Both the position numbers and the translations under genes were made by a program. From Candidatus Falkowiibacteriota bacterium (GTDB taxonomy: Bacteria > Patescibacteriota > Patescibacteriia > Patescibacteriales > VMTK01), in assembly GCA_013791585.1 (NCBI GenBank), contig VMTK01000043.1:1-44913 (forward strand): a DNA stretch of 44,913 nucleotides, in the 5' to 3' direction. Position 1 is the stretch's first letter. Every line of letters begins with the position of its first letter. Of the stretch, positions 1 to 6,689 are shown piece by piece. The notes beneath the pieces were generated by a model. The model was not told the origin of the DNA. It did not search any database and saw only the letters and a program-made list of their open reading frames with translations.

Positions 1-5
1 ACATC

Positions 6-150
6 GCACAACACGGTGTATCTGGCTCCAGAAAATTTACTTTATTAATTATTAAATAGGAGTAAAATTTTCTTCCAACCCAAATTTTTGATATAATTAT
101 TAATGATAATAATGAATATCAAAAACTTCAGATACACCGATACGTTGTGC
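6..150 (+). other. attC site 1
   Basis: R'' GCACAAC (6-12) pairs perfectly with R' GTTGTGC (144-150). L'' CGGTGTATCTG (14-24) pairs with L' CAGATACACCG (129-139). The top has two stem-loops: AGAAAATTTACT against AGTAAAATTTTCT, then after CCAACCCAAA a second stem TTTTTGATAT against ATATCAAAAA. It closes a cassette that starts left of the window. Confidence 0.8.
92..97 (+). promoter_or_regulatory. Extended -10 promoter inside attC 1
   Basis: TATAAT preceded by TGA forms an extended -10 (TGATATAAT) within the second apical stem of attC 1, about 130 bp upstream of the first cassette gene. No good -35 is seen. It could drive the 232-1579 gene pair. Confidence 0.4.
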
Positions 151-215
151 GAAATAATGAAAAGTTTTATAATTTCTTACAGAAATTAATTTGGGGCTAT
201 ATTTTTAAATTTTTA
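144..215 (+). repeat. Cassette 1 left terminal arm (inverted partner at 1583-1658)
   Basis: The first ~70 bp of the cassette match the reverse complement of its last ~75 bp. Matching blocks are GTTGTGCGA, TAATGAAAAGTTTT and ATTTGGGGCTATAT, then T-rich sequence. Between the blocks each arm holds its own small hairpin: AATTTCT/AGAAATT here and ATTTTGC/GCAAAAT in the partner. In a circular cassette the two arms would extend the attC stem. Confidence 0.75.
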
Positions 216-231
216 ATATTAACTAAAAACT

Positions 232-510
232 ATGAAAAAAATCACAAAAACATTCTGGTACATTTTTGGTTCATTTATAGCGTTTGCCTTCAATCAGACT
301 GGGGTATCTGCACAAATGCAAACAGAATATGGAATTGAACCAATGCCATTGTATGGTGTTGATTTTATATCTGAGCCAACCTTATGGGAAAGAATACTTT
401 CTGTAATTCTTTCACCAATTGTTATGGTCATAATAATTGTTTTGGCTATAGTTATCGGAACAGTTATTTTTATCAAACGAAGTAGAAAAAATGCTAAAAA
501 AAATTCTTAA
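232..510 (+). CDS. Small secreted/membrane peptide, possible radical SAM substrate
   Basis: This 92-residue protein has an N-terminal signal peptide (about residues 1-27, likely cut after VSA), a short exposed stretch, and a C-terminal TM helix (about 55-82) followed by a basic tail KRSRKNAKK. The mature N-terminus has a doubled Tyr-Gly pattern (EYGIEPMPLYGVDF). Its end overlaps the start of the downstream radical SAM gene by 20 bp, so the two are probably translationally coupled. From memory, Bacteroidetes rSAM/lipoprotein pairs have small exported partners with similar YG motifs; here a TM anchor would replace the lipid anchor. That makes it a candidate peptide substrate, but the function is inferred. 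No lipobox is visible and there is no clear Shine-Dalgarno sequence before the ATG. Confidence 0.6.
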   Translation: MKKITKTFWYIFGSFIAFAFNQTGVSAQMQTEYGIEPMPLYGVDFISEPTLWERILSVILSPIVMVIIIVLAIVIGTVIFIKRSRKNAKKNS

Positions 511-1579
511 ATTAGGGAGACAAAAGATCTGGCAAGCACATCGTGATTACCTTCGAGAAAATCATGAACTCAAATATCTTTTTTGGGAGTGTACTTTGAA
601 TTGTAATTTTAAATGTAAACACTGCGGAAGTCGTGCTGGTGAAAATATTTTTACTGAAGTTATTAGCACCGAAGAAATTAAAAAAGCATTATTAGATATT
701 GCTCAACATTTTGATGCCAAAAAAATTACCATAGCAATAACAGGAGGCGAGCCTCTTTTGCGAAAAGATCTTTTTGAAGTTATGAAATATGCCAATTCTC
801 TTGGTTTTCAATGGGGAATGGTTTCTAACGGCTCACTTGTTACTCAAGAAATTGTTGAAAAAGCCAAAGATGCTGGCATGGTAACGATTGATATAAGTAT
901 TGATGGAATCAGAGATGTTCATGATGAATTTCGCAACACAAAAGGTGCTTATGAAAAAGCAATAAACGCTGTTGGGCTTTTTGCAAAAGCTGATTTTTTA
1001 AACCCGCTCCGAATTACAACAACGATACATAATAAAAACATTGATACCCTTGATGAAATGTACGAATCTTTTTCTGCCTTAGGAATTAGTGATTGGCGTA
1101 TTTTGAATGTAGATCCGATTGGAAGAGCTATTTGCAATAACGACATTCTTCTCAATAAAAAACAATTTACTAGACTTTTGCAATTTATGAAAAACAAGAG
1201 AGCAAAAAAGCCGAAAGTAAAAATCACCTTTGGATGTGCTCATTTTTTGGGCGATGATTTTGAAGACGAAGTAAGAAATAATTTTTTCTACTGCGGAACA
1301 GGAATTAACATTGGAAGCATCCTCCATAATGGCGATATTTTTGTTTGTCCAAATGTTCCAAGACAAAGTAATCTTATACAAGGTAACATTAAAAAAGACT
1401 CTTTTTCAGATATTTGGAATAATAAATTTGAATTTTTTAGAGATGAAAATCGCACTGCTTGTGAAAAATGCCAAAAATGCGATTATTGGAATGAATGTTT
1501 AGGTGGCTCTTTTCATTCATGGGATTTTGAAAAAAAACAACCAAAAGTTTGTTTTTTAGACAAAGATTTATATTTATAA
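491..1579 (+). CDS. Radical SAM/SPASM domain peptide-modifying enzyme (putative)
   Basis: This 362-residue protein carries the radical SAM cluster motif CNFKCKHC (Cys38, Cys42, Cys45), followed by a GGEPLL-type SAM-binding motif near residue 85. The C-terminus is a cysteine-rich SPASM-like region (CGTGIN..., FVCPN, then CEKCQKCDYWNEC and a final VCF) that would hold auxiliary [4Fe-4S] clusters. SPASM enzymes typically modify ribosomally made peptides, and here the start lies inside the end of a small membrane-peptide gene, which fits an enzyme/substrate pair. The N-terminal HELKYLFWECTLNC block resembles the rSAM/lipoprotein-system enzymes of Bacteroidetes (recollection, not a search). The pair forms one integron cassette, so it may have been acquired laterally. 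The enzyme class is clear; the substrate is inferred. Confidence 0.85.
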   Translation: MLKKILKLGRQKIWQAHRDYLRENHELKYLFWECTLNCNFKCKHCGSRAGENIFTEVISTEEIKKALLDIAQHFDAKKITIAITGGEPLLRKDLFEVMKYANSLGFQWGMVSNGSLVTQEIVEKAKDAGMVTIDISIDGIRDVHDEFRNTKGAYEKAINAVGLFAKADFLNPLRITTTIHNKNIDTLDEMYESFSALGISDWRILNVDPIGRAICNNDILLNKKQFTRLLQFMKNKRAKKPKVKITFGCAHFLGDDFEDEVRNNFFYCGTGINIGSILHNGDIFVCPNVPRQSNLIQGNIKKDSFSDIWNNKFEFFRDENRTACEKCQKCDYWNECLGGSFHSWDFEKKQPKVCFLDKDLYL

Positions 1580-1582
1580 AAA

Positions 1583-1658
1583 TTGGAAAAAATTTAATAA
1601 TATAGCCCCAAATATTTTGCTACCGCAAAATTAAAAACTTTTCATTACATCGCACAAC
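1583..1658 (+). repeat. Cassette 1 right terminal arm
   Basis: This is the inverted partner of 144-215. It runs from just after the radical SAM stop codon into R'' of attC 2 and contains the nested hairpin ATTTTGC-GGTA-GCAAAAT. It may also act as transcriptional punctuation, but there is no clean T-tract. Confidence 0.75.
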
Positions 1659-1738
1659 ACGGCATATCTGGTTACGGCTTTTTACAAAAGCCTCCACCCA
1701 AATTGCTATGCAACTTCAGATATGCCGAAACGTTAGCT
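1652..1738 (+). other. attC site 2
   Basis: R'' is GCACAAC (1652-1658), L'' CGGCATATCTG (1660-1670), L' CAGATATGCCG (1717-1727) and R' GTTAGCT (1732-1738). R'' matches the R' of attC 1, while its own R' matches the R'' of attC 3, as expected when each cassette carries its own TTRRRY half. The top is GGCTTTT/AAAAGCC, then TCCACCCAAA, then TTGC/GCAA. The rest of the stretch to 1992 is the left arm of cassette 2 and AT-rich leader. Confidence 0.85.
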
Positions 1739-1803
1739 GAAATATTCCTTTTCTTTTCTGGCTATCGCCCAATTGTTTTAAAAAATTTTAAAATTTCTTT
1801 TTC
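1732..1803 (+). repeat. Cassette 2 left terminal arm (inverted partner at 3558-3632)
   Basis: GTTAGCTGA, TATTCCTTTTCTTTT and a 31 bp block beginning TTGTTTTAAAAAATTTTAAA all recur in reverse complement at the other end of the cassette. The two blocks flank a small hairpin (GGC-TATC-GCC) here and CCCGAC-AGCA-GTCGGG in the partner arm, at the same distance from the R box. Confidence 0.8.
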
Positions 1804-1992
1804 ATTAATTATAGAGGGGTATAAGGTGTTTTCTCCGCTTTGCTACGAAAACGATTTTATTAGAAAAAAGTAAGATGTCTATTGACTTTTATGTCAGTTG
1901 TGATAATCTTTAATGTTCTTTGAAAAGTGAATATAAGTTCAAAAAGATGCCTTTTAAATAAACTGAAATGATACAAATAGGAGGATGCGAAA

Positions 1993-2743
1993 ATGAGCCA
2001 AAACGAAATTATATGCGTAACGACCTTTCGACAAGGCAATCTAGAAAACATAGTTGAAAGAACTAGAAGCGAAGTTTTTTTTTGATACAGTTTACAGAAT
2101 ATTGGATGCAGGATTATCCCTTGTTGTTATCCATATCGAAACCAGAGATTCTGTTTTAATGATGCTCCAAAAACTTGGTGTAATTCTTGTTGAGCAACAA
2201 ACCATGGGAATGGGAAATATTCGCAGAGAAGCGTTATCGGGATCTCGAATGCATTTTCCAAATGCTCAATATTTTTGCTGGCTCGAACCGGAAAAACCAG
2301 ATTTGGTGCGGTTCATTGTTCCGATGGCCAATCAGATGAAGAAAACGCAGTCTGATTTTGGCATCTTCAACAGGATTGATATGGCAAGTTATCCGACTGA
2401 GCAAGCGCATTATTATCTTTTTTGTCGTGCGGTAGCAACACAACTTGTCGGTTTTGATATTGATTATGCTTTCGGTCCGATGATGATGACGCCTGCAACA
2501 ATTTCATTTTTTTTGGAATATTCGGGCGGTAGGTACGGCGACAAATGGGATTCAATTTTAGTTCCGCGCTTACGCATAATAAAAGGCGGGATAAAATTTT
2601 CGGTACTGCCGGTGAACTTTCAAAATGATGAAAGAATGACACGCGTAGAATCTGGTAATGTCGCCATAACTCTTAAGAGGTTGGAACAATTTAACAATGT
2701 CATTCCTTCTCTTATCGCTGAGTGGCAATTTCTAAATGAATAA
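1993..2743 (+). CDS. Glycosyltransferase-like protein with apparent frameshift in a T9 run
   Basis: A strong Shine-Dalgarno sequence (AGGAGG, 7 nt spacing) precedes ATG 1993, which opens MSQNEIICVTTFRQGN and then stops at a TGA just after a run of nine T (2075-2083). The long downstream frame (229 codons from a TTG at 2054) has no good start signal. Removing one T joins the two into a ~250-residue protein that reads smoothly (RSEVFFDTVYRILDAG). The joined sequence resembles a GT-A type glycosyltransferase: an N-terminal beta-alpha start with ICVTTFRQGN, a WLEPEKPDLV stretch and a C-terminal FGPMMMTP segment. The family is uncertain. It may be a sequencing error, a pseudogene, or a gene using slippage. 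A terminator at 2762 follows it, and a Nudix gene shares its cassette. Confidence 0.55.
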
Positions 2744-2761
2744 TATTCATAGCATATCTTG

Positions 2762-2796
2762 GCCATCATCTCAAAATTTGGGATGATAGCTTTTTT
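2762..2796 (+). terminator. Rho-independent terminator after the glycosyltransferase-like gene
   Basis: Stem GCCATCATCTC / GGGATGATAGC (with G-T pairs), loop AAAATTT, followed by six T. It separates the two genes of this cassette. Confidence 0.8.
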
Positions 2797-2805
2797 GTGC
2801 CTCTG

Positions 2806-2814
2806 TGTTATAAT
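2806..2814 (+). promoter_or_regulatory. Extended -10 promoter for the Nudix gene
   Basis: TGTTATAAT (TG-n-TATAAT) lies directly after the terminator and about 70 bp before ATG 2884. No strong -35 is seen. It suggests that the second gene of this cassette is transcribed separately. Confidence 0.5.
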
Positions 2815-2883
2815 TATAAAAACTTTCCAAAGACTATCTGGGAAAGCAATGAATTAATTACCTAAATTTTAATATTAGCTTTT

Positions 2884-3486
2884 ATGCAAATACCAACTAA
2901 TGTTTCATTAAAACAGGAAGGGCAATACTGCACACACTGTTTTTCACAAAAAGTTGAAAGAACTTATCAAAACGGCTTAACATATTATTATTGTCAATCG
3001 TGTGGCAAGACCGCAGAAAGAAGTTTGGTTATTGACAATAATATTGTTTGGTGGATAGACAAAAAAACCAATGAGTATTGGCACGAAAGTGTGGGCATTT
3101 TTGTTTTTAATTTTAAAAATAAAGCCCTTTTTTTTGAAAGAACTATATATCCTTTTGCCTTTGCTATTCCAGCAGGACATCTTGACGCAGGAGAAAATGC
3201 GGAAATGGCTATAAAACGAGAATTAAAAGAAGAAACAGGAATCGAATCTGATAATGTTAAACTTTTTTCAGAGGAAGATGTCATTGGAGATAAATGTCGT
3301 CGTGGAGCCGACAATCACAGATGGCATCTTTATGTTACTAAAACTGAAAGTACTGATGATAGTGTTAAAATAAATGACGAAGGAGTAAGACCTGTTTGGC
3401 TCACTCTTAATGAAGCATTAGAAAAAGAACTTGTGTTTCCTGTCCGGTATTTTATTGAAAAATATGGCGAAAAACTTTTAAAATAA
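2884..3486 (+). CDS. Nudix hydrolase with N-terminal zinc ribbon
   Basis: This 200-residue protein starts with a four-cysteine zinc ribbon (Cys16, Cys19, Cys37, Cys40) followed by a Nudix fold. The Nudix box is complete, G98-x5-E104-x7-R112-E113-x2-E116-E117-x-G119, so the Mg-dependent pyrophosphatase site looks intact. The ribbon-plus-Nudix layout recalls NudC-type NADH pyrophosphatases, but the substrate cannot be read from sequence. It has its own promoter after a terminator, is the second gene of cassette 2, and is followed by a conserved-loop hairpin (3508-3555) and the right arm of the cassette. The start ATG is the first in frame. Confidence 0.88.
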   Translation: MQIPTNVSLKQEGQYCTHCFSQKVERTYQNGLTYYYCQSCGKTAERSLVIDNNIVWWIDKKTNEYWHESVGIFVFNFKNKALFFERTIYPFAFAIPAGHLDAGENAEMAIKRELKEETGIESDNVKLFSEEDVIGDKCRRGADNHRWHLYVTKTESTDDSVKINDEGVRPVWLTLNEALEKELVFPVRYFIEKYGEKLLK

Positions 3487-3507
3487 GCAAGGATAATAAA
3501 AAAGGAG

Positions 3508-3555
3508 TTTTGGATTTTGATCATTCACCCCTACCCCTCTGCCCAAAATCCAAAA
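3508..3555 (+). repeat. Hairpin with conserved loop, copy 1
   Basis: Perfect 12 bp stem TTTTGGATTTTG / CAAAATCCAAAA enclosing a loop that contains CATTCACCCCTACCCCTCTG. A second copy at 8536-8584 keeps the loop but has a different, still perfect, stem. No T-tract follows, so it does not look like a simple terminator. Confidence 0.75.
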
Positions 3556-3557
3556 CG

Positions 3558-3632
3558 GAAAAAGAAATTTTAAAATTTTTTAAAACAATCCCGACTGCTG
3601 TCGGGAAAAAGAAAAGGAATACATCAGCTAAC
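3558..3632 (+). repeat. Cassette 2 right terminal arm
   Basis: Inverted partner of 1732-1803, running into R'' of attC 3. The nested hairpin is TCCCGACTGCTGTCGGGA. Confidence 0.8.
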
Positions 3633-3711
3633 ACGGCATATCTGGTTACGGCTTTTTACAAAAGCCTCCACCCAAATTGCTATGCAACTTCAGATATGCC
3701 GATACAGTGTG
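3626..3711 (+). other. attC site 3
   Basis: R'' is AGCTAAC (3626-3632), complementary to the R' of attC 2, which is the other end of the same cassette. L'' and L' and both apical stems are nearly identical to attC 2. The R' side is degenerate (CAGTGTGA where GTTGTGTGA would be expected), consistent with a small deletion at the joint with the next cassette. Confidence 0.75.
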
Positions 3712-3738
3712 AAATAAAATTTTCAACCTAAAAATTTA
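3707..3738 (+). repeat. Cassette 3 left terminal arm (inverted partner at 4157-4188)
   Basis: GTGTGA followed by TAAAATTTTCAACCTAAAAA recurs in reverse complement at 4157-4188. The start codon of the cassette gene is at the inner edge of this arm, and the partner arm contains its stop codon. Confidence 0.75.
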
Positions 3739-4172
3739 TGGAAATTGAAGTCGACTACAACCCAACGCCGAGCACGTCATTTTTTATATCAGTTTCAGTA
3801 AATGACACGGAAGCCATTTCTTTTGATTATACGACTAAAGCCCACCGCATAATTAGACAAGTTTTAGTTGATAAAAAATCTTTTCCCATAAACCAAATGA
3901 TAACTTCTGAATGGGATACGCTCGTTCTGAAAGACGGAAAATTTGTACAAAAATATCACGTTAAATGGATAGACATGGACAAACGAGATTGGTGTAATGA
4001 TGAAATTTGGGAGACTGTAAAAGAACAACCTATTTCTAAGGAATTAACTGAAAATCTTTTAAGATATTCCCGTATAGTCTCAGATAACTATAAATTTTTG
4101 CACAAATTTTCTGACGAGGTAAAAAGTTTTGAGCAACTATTATCAAAAGAAATGGCTAAATTTTTAGGTTGA
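3738..4172 (+). CDS. Hypothetical cassette protein
   Basis: This 144-residue soluble protein has no signal peptide or TM segment, and I recognise no family. The N-terminal half looks beta-rich (MEIEVDYNPTPSTSFFISVS) and the C-terminal half is helical and charged. It fills its cassette almost completely: the ATG is at the inner edge of the left arm and the TGA lies inside the right arm, so expression probably depends on a promoter in or upstream of attC 3. No Shine-Dalgarno sequence is evident. Lone unknown ORFs of this size are typical integron cargo. Confidence 0.7.
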   Translation: MEIEVDYNPTPSTSFFISVSVNDTEAISFDYTTKAHRIIRQVLVDKKSFPINQMITSEWDTLVLKDGKFVQKYHVKWIDMDKRDWCNDEIWETVKEQPISKELTENLLRYSRIVSDNYKFLHKFSDEVKSFEQLLSKEMAKFLG

Positions 4173-4188
4173 AAATTTTACATCACAC
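4157..4188 (+). repeat. Cassette 3 right terminal arm
   Basis: Reverse-complement partner of 3707-3738. It overlaps the 3' end of the hypothetical gene and runs into R'' of attC 4. Confidence 0.75.
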
Positions 4189-4392
4189 AACACCGCGATA
4201 AGCGGTTCCAGAAATTTACATAAATTAAATTTTTTCCGCTCCGCTACAAAATAATAATAAGGAGTATAAATTTCTTTCACCCAAATTGCGCTGACGATTA
4301 TTAAAGTTTAGTGATATAATAAAGATAAGAGGATAGCCAGTATTTAAACTAAATAAAACGGCGCAACTTCGCTTCATCGGGAAACGTAATGT
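4185..4392 (+). other. attC site 4
   Basis: R'' is ACACAAC (4185-4191). L'' begins CCGCGATAAGC and L' is GCTTCATCGGG, with imperfect pairing. R' is GTAATGT (4386-4392), one base from the complement of the attC 5 R''. The top has AAATTTA/TATAAATTT, then TTCACCCAAA, then TTGCGC (4286-4291) against GCGCAA, with a long loop that contains a promoter. At ~208 bp it is the longest site apart from the MITE-split one. Confidence 0.65.
4291..4320 (+). promoter_or_regulatory. Promoter inside attC 4
   Basis: CTGACG (-35-like, 4291-4296), an 18 bp spacer, and TATAAT (4315-4320) with TG one base upstream (extended -10). It points to the two-TM gene at 4457. Confidence 0.5.
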
Positions 4393-4456
4393 GTAATATT
4401 ACTCGAAGCCCTCGCCTTTAGCAAAGTTTATATAATATCTTAACTTAAATAAAATC

Positions 4457-4750
4457 ATGAAGATGAATATAAAAAACTTTTTTAGATTTAATAAAATCAA
4501 AATAATCTTTACGCTATTGTTTCTATTAGTATTTTTACTCTTTAAAACCGAAATTCCTGTCTTTGATGCTACATACATTAAACATGGTTTCCCACTTCCC
4601 TTATTAGAAAGACGGATAGATACTGGTTGGGACATAGGACATACAAGCTATAGAGTATTGCCGCTTGGGATGGTTGTCGATGTACTTTCTTGGTATTTAA
4701 TTTCCTGTTTAATAATGTCCGTTTATAGTAAATATAAGAAACCAGTTTAG
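4457..4750 (+). CDS. Two-TM small membrane protein, function unknown
   Basis: This 97-residue protein has a TM helix at about residues 12-30 and a second at about 71-90, joined by an extracytoplasmic segment containing HGFPLPLLERR. The second helix is preceded by RVLPLGMVVD. The termini are basic (KMNIKNFFRFNK and YSKYKKPV), predicting both ends in the cytoplasm. I do not recognise a named family. It is the sole gene of cassette 4 and can be transcribed from the promoter inside attC 4. A second possible start lies two codons downstream (ATG 4463). Confidence 0.7.
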   Translation: MKMNIKNFFRFNKIKIIFTLLFLLVFLLFKTEIPVFDATYIKHGFPLPLLERRIDTGWDIGHTSYRVLPLGMVVDVLSWYLISCLIMSVYSKYKKPV

Positions 4751-4812
4751 GCTCGGGCTCCTGCGTCATACTATCGGTCGTTTTGCTCCCTCGTTCGCCT
4801 TGCAGGTTCACC

Positions 4813-4899
4813 ACATAACAGCGATTAAGAGGAAAATTCTTGCAGAATTTTCCCAAATTTTGACTTCGTCAAAACTTCTCATAATCGCATACGTTATAT
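4813..4899 (+). other. attC site 5
   Basis: R'' is ACATAAC (4813-4819) and R' is GTTATAT (4893-4899). L'' GCGATTA pairs with L' TAATCGC. The apical stems are GGAAAATTCT/AGAATTTTCC, then CCAAA, then TTTTGAC/GTCAAAA. Sequence just upstream (4751-4812) is a variable tail without arms. Confidence 0.8.
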
Positions 4900-4969
4900 G
4901 AAATAAAATTCTTTCTTTTTTCTTTTTTATAGAGGGGAAATAAAGTATTATAAATTCATAATCGTAAAA

Positions 4970-5056
4970 CTGGAATCAATTTATAAACAAAAAATAACGG
5001 ATCTGGAGGAGCTTAAAAAATCGGTTTTAAAAATGGCTTTTAGCGGGGAACTGTAA
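4970..5056 (+). pseudogene. hsdS: hsdS C-terminal remnant (type I restriction specificity subunit)
   Basis: The open frame (from about 4931) reads ...LESIYKQKITDLEELKKSV followed by LKMAFSGEL and a TAA at 5054. This is the characteristic C-terminal end of HsdS subunits, a coiled-coil spacer then K-x-AFSGEL. No start codon or DNA-recognition domain is present, so it is a decayed 5'-truncated scrap. A 31-codon ORF follows directly (ATG 5058) without a recognisable match. The remnant sits in cassette 5 between attC 5 and the AAA+ gene. The match to HsdS is from memory of the family end motif. Confidence 0.7.
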
Positions 5057-5162
5057 TATGCGCAAAAAAATAGATAAAATTGCGCAAAAGTACGATTATT
5101 TGGAAAAATTCAAACAAGAAATTGTCATAAAATATGTCTATTTTAAGCCATAAAATTGATGA

Positions 5163-5191
5163 TTGACATTACTTGAATAGTATAATATACT
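5163..5191 (+). promoter_or_regulatory. Promoter of the cassette 5 ATPase
   Basis: TTGACA (5163-5168), 17 bp, TATACT (5186-5191), 33 bp before ATG 5225. It is the best sigma-70-like promoter of the array. Confidence 0.7.
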
Positions 5192-5224
5192 ACAAACATA
5201 TAATTGTTGAATAGTTAAATATAT

Positions 5225-6649
5225 ATGAAACAAGAATTGATCCAATATCTGCAAAAGCAAATTTTAACCACCGATGATCGGTTAAAGCACTTTACTCACA
5301 GCCCGGCAGGAGAAAAATATCCTCAGCGTTTTTTGTATGTAAAATTGCAAAAATATATCAATGATTTTTTGGATAAAAAATCTAGCAATAGAATGGTGAT
5401 AATTCCCGGCTTCAGAGGCGTGGGAAAAACAACATTAATGGCTCAGATTTGTTCGGAATTTAAAAAGAAAGACGTTCGGGTTTTTTTCTTGTCCGTAGAA
5501 GATTTGAGAAATTATTTTGATGCAGGCATTAATGAAATAATTTCCGCTTATGAAAAGATTATCGGTGAATATTTGGAAAGCCTAAAAAAACCGATAATAA
5601 TATTTTTTGACGAAGCGCAGACTGATCCAAAATGGGCAATCACCCTGAAATCATTATTTGAGAGAACGAATAATGTTTTTTTATGCGTCACGGGATCTTC
5701 AGCGATTGTCCTGCAATCAACGCCGAATATTGCCAGAAGAGCTATTTTTGAGCCAATGACGCCAATGTGCTTTGGGGAATATCAGATGATAAAAAGTAAA
5801 ATCTATCCGACTCCGGGGTTGAAAAATAAAATAAGGCAAGCGATTTATTTTTCGCCGACAGCCCGGGAAATTTATAAAAATCTTTCTGATTTGGAAGGAA
5901 TAGTTAATAGTTATTGGTCAAATATAGATAGAAATGACATTAAAAAATATTTGTCATACGGAACATTTCCTTTCGCGCAGATAATGCCGGATGAAATTTC
6001 AATTTATAATAATATATCACTGCTGCTTGAAAAAATTATCAAACAAGATATGCCTACTCTTGGAAGTTTTAATCAAGAAACACTCGGCGCAGTAAAGAGA
6101 ATTTTGTTCGCAATTGCAGAAAATGATGTTACGAGTTTGACTACTCTGGCAGATAAATTTGGCATTAGCCGTTTAACTTTGGCTAATATTTTCGATGTCT
6201 TGGAAAAAGCGGAACTCTTGGTGAAAATTCCTCCGCATGGATCAAATATGACTATCGCCAATAAGCCAAATAAATATTTATTTATGAGTCCGGCAATAAG
6301 AATGTCATTCTTTTACTTTTCCGGGAATGAAGGAACCTATTTAACGAGGCAAGGAAAATTATTGGAAGATTCTATAGGAGCGCATTTATATAGAGAGTTC
6401 ATCTTGAGAGGTGATGGAATTATTCGTTATGACAGCGCTCAAGGGGGAGCAGATTTTATTTTACAAATAGGAAATACTAAAAAGATTATTATAGAGGTTG
6501 GGCTTGGGAATAAAGACAAAAAACAAGTAATGGGAACTATGCGTAAAATTAAATCAGATTATGGAATTGTTTTTTCAAGTAGTCCTTTGATGATTGATAA
6601 AGAAGAGAAAATTGTTAATGTGCCGCTTGACTATTATTTTCTAATGTAA
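5225..6649 (+). CDS. AAA+ ATPase, AAA_14/DUF4143-like
   Basis: This 474-residue protein has Walker A GFRGVGKTT (62-70), a hydrophobic Walker B PIIIFFDEAQ (123-132) and a sensor-like CVTGSSA about 30 residues later. A winged-helix-like stretch follows (FGISRLTLANIFDVLEKAEL), and the C-terminal domain ends with GGADFILQ...KKIIIEVG, similar to the PD-(D/E)xK-like tail of DUF4143 ATPases. Such proteins are widespread in mobile and defence-associated DNA, but their role is mostly unproven. The gene has its own promoter and shares the cassette with an hsdS scrap. Nothing indicates truncation. Confidence 0.85.
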   Translation: MKQELIQYLQKQILTTDDRLKHFTHSPAGEKYPQRFLYVKLQKYINDFLDKKSSNRMVIIPGFRGVGKTTLMAQICSEFKKKDVRVFFLSVEDLRNYFDAGINEIISAYEKIIGEYLESLKKPIIIFFDEAQTDPKWAITLKSLFERTNNVFLCVTGSSAIVLQSTPNIARRAIFEPMTPMCFGEYQMIKSKIYPTPGLKNKIRQAIYFSPTAREIYKNLSDLEGIVNSYWSNIDRNDIKKYLSYGTFPFAQIMPDEISIYNNISLLLEKIIKQDMPTLGSFNQETLGAVKRILFAIAENDVTSLTTLADKFGISRLTLANIFDVLEKAELLVKIPPHGSNMTIANKPNKYLFMSPAIRMSFFYFSGNEGTYLTRQGKLLEDSIGAHLYREFILRGDGIIRYDSAQGGADFILQIGNTKKIIIEVGLGNKDKKQVMGTMRKIKSDYGIVFSSSPLMIDKEEKIVNVPLDYYFLM

Positions 6650-6689
6650 AAATATGAACGAAGCAGAAACAAGAGAAAAGGAATACATC

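Noticed and set aside
147-338. 63-codon ORF overlapping the first cassette gene
   Set aside because: It starts in the R' box of attC 1, has no Shine-Dalgarno sequence, and overlaps the well-formed signal-peptide gene in another frame.
5058-5153. 31-codon ORF after the hsdS remnant
   Set aside because: No recognisable similarity and no good ribosome binding site; probably part of the same decayed DNA.
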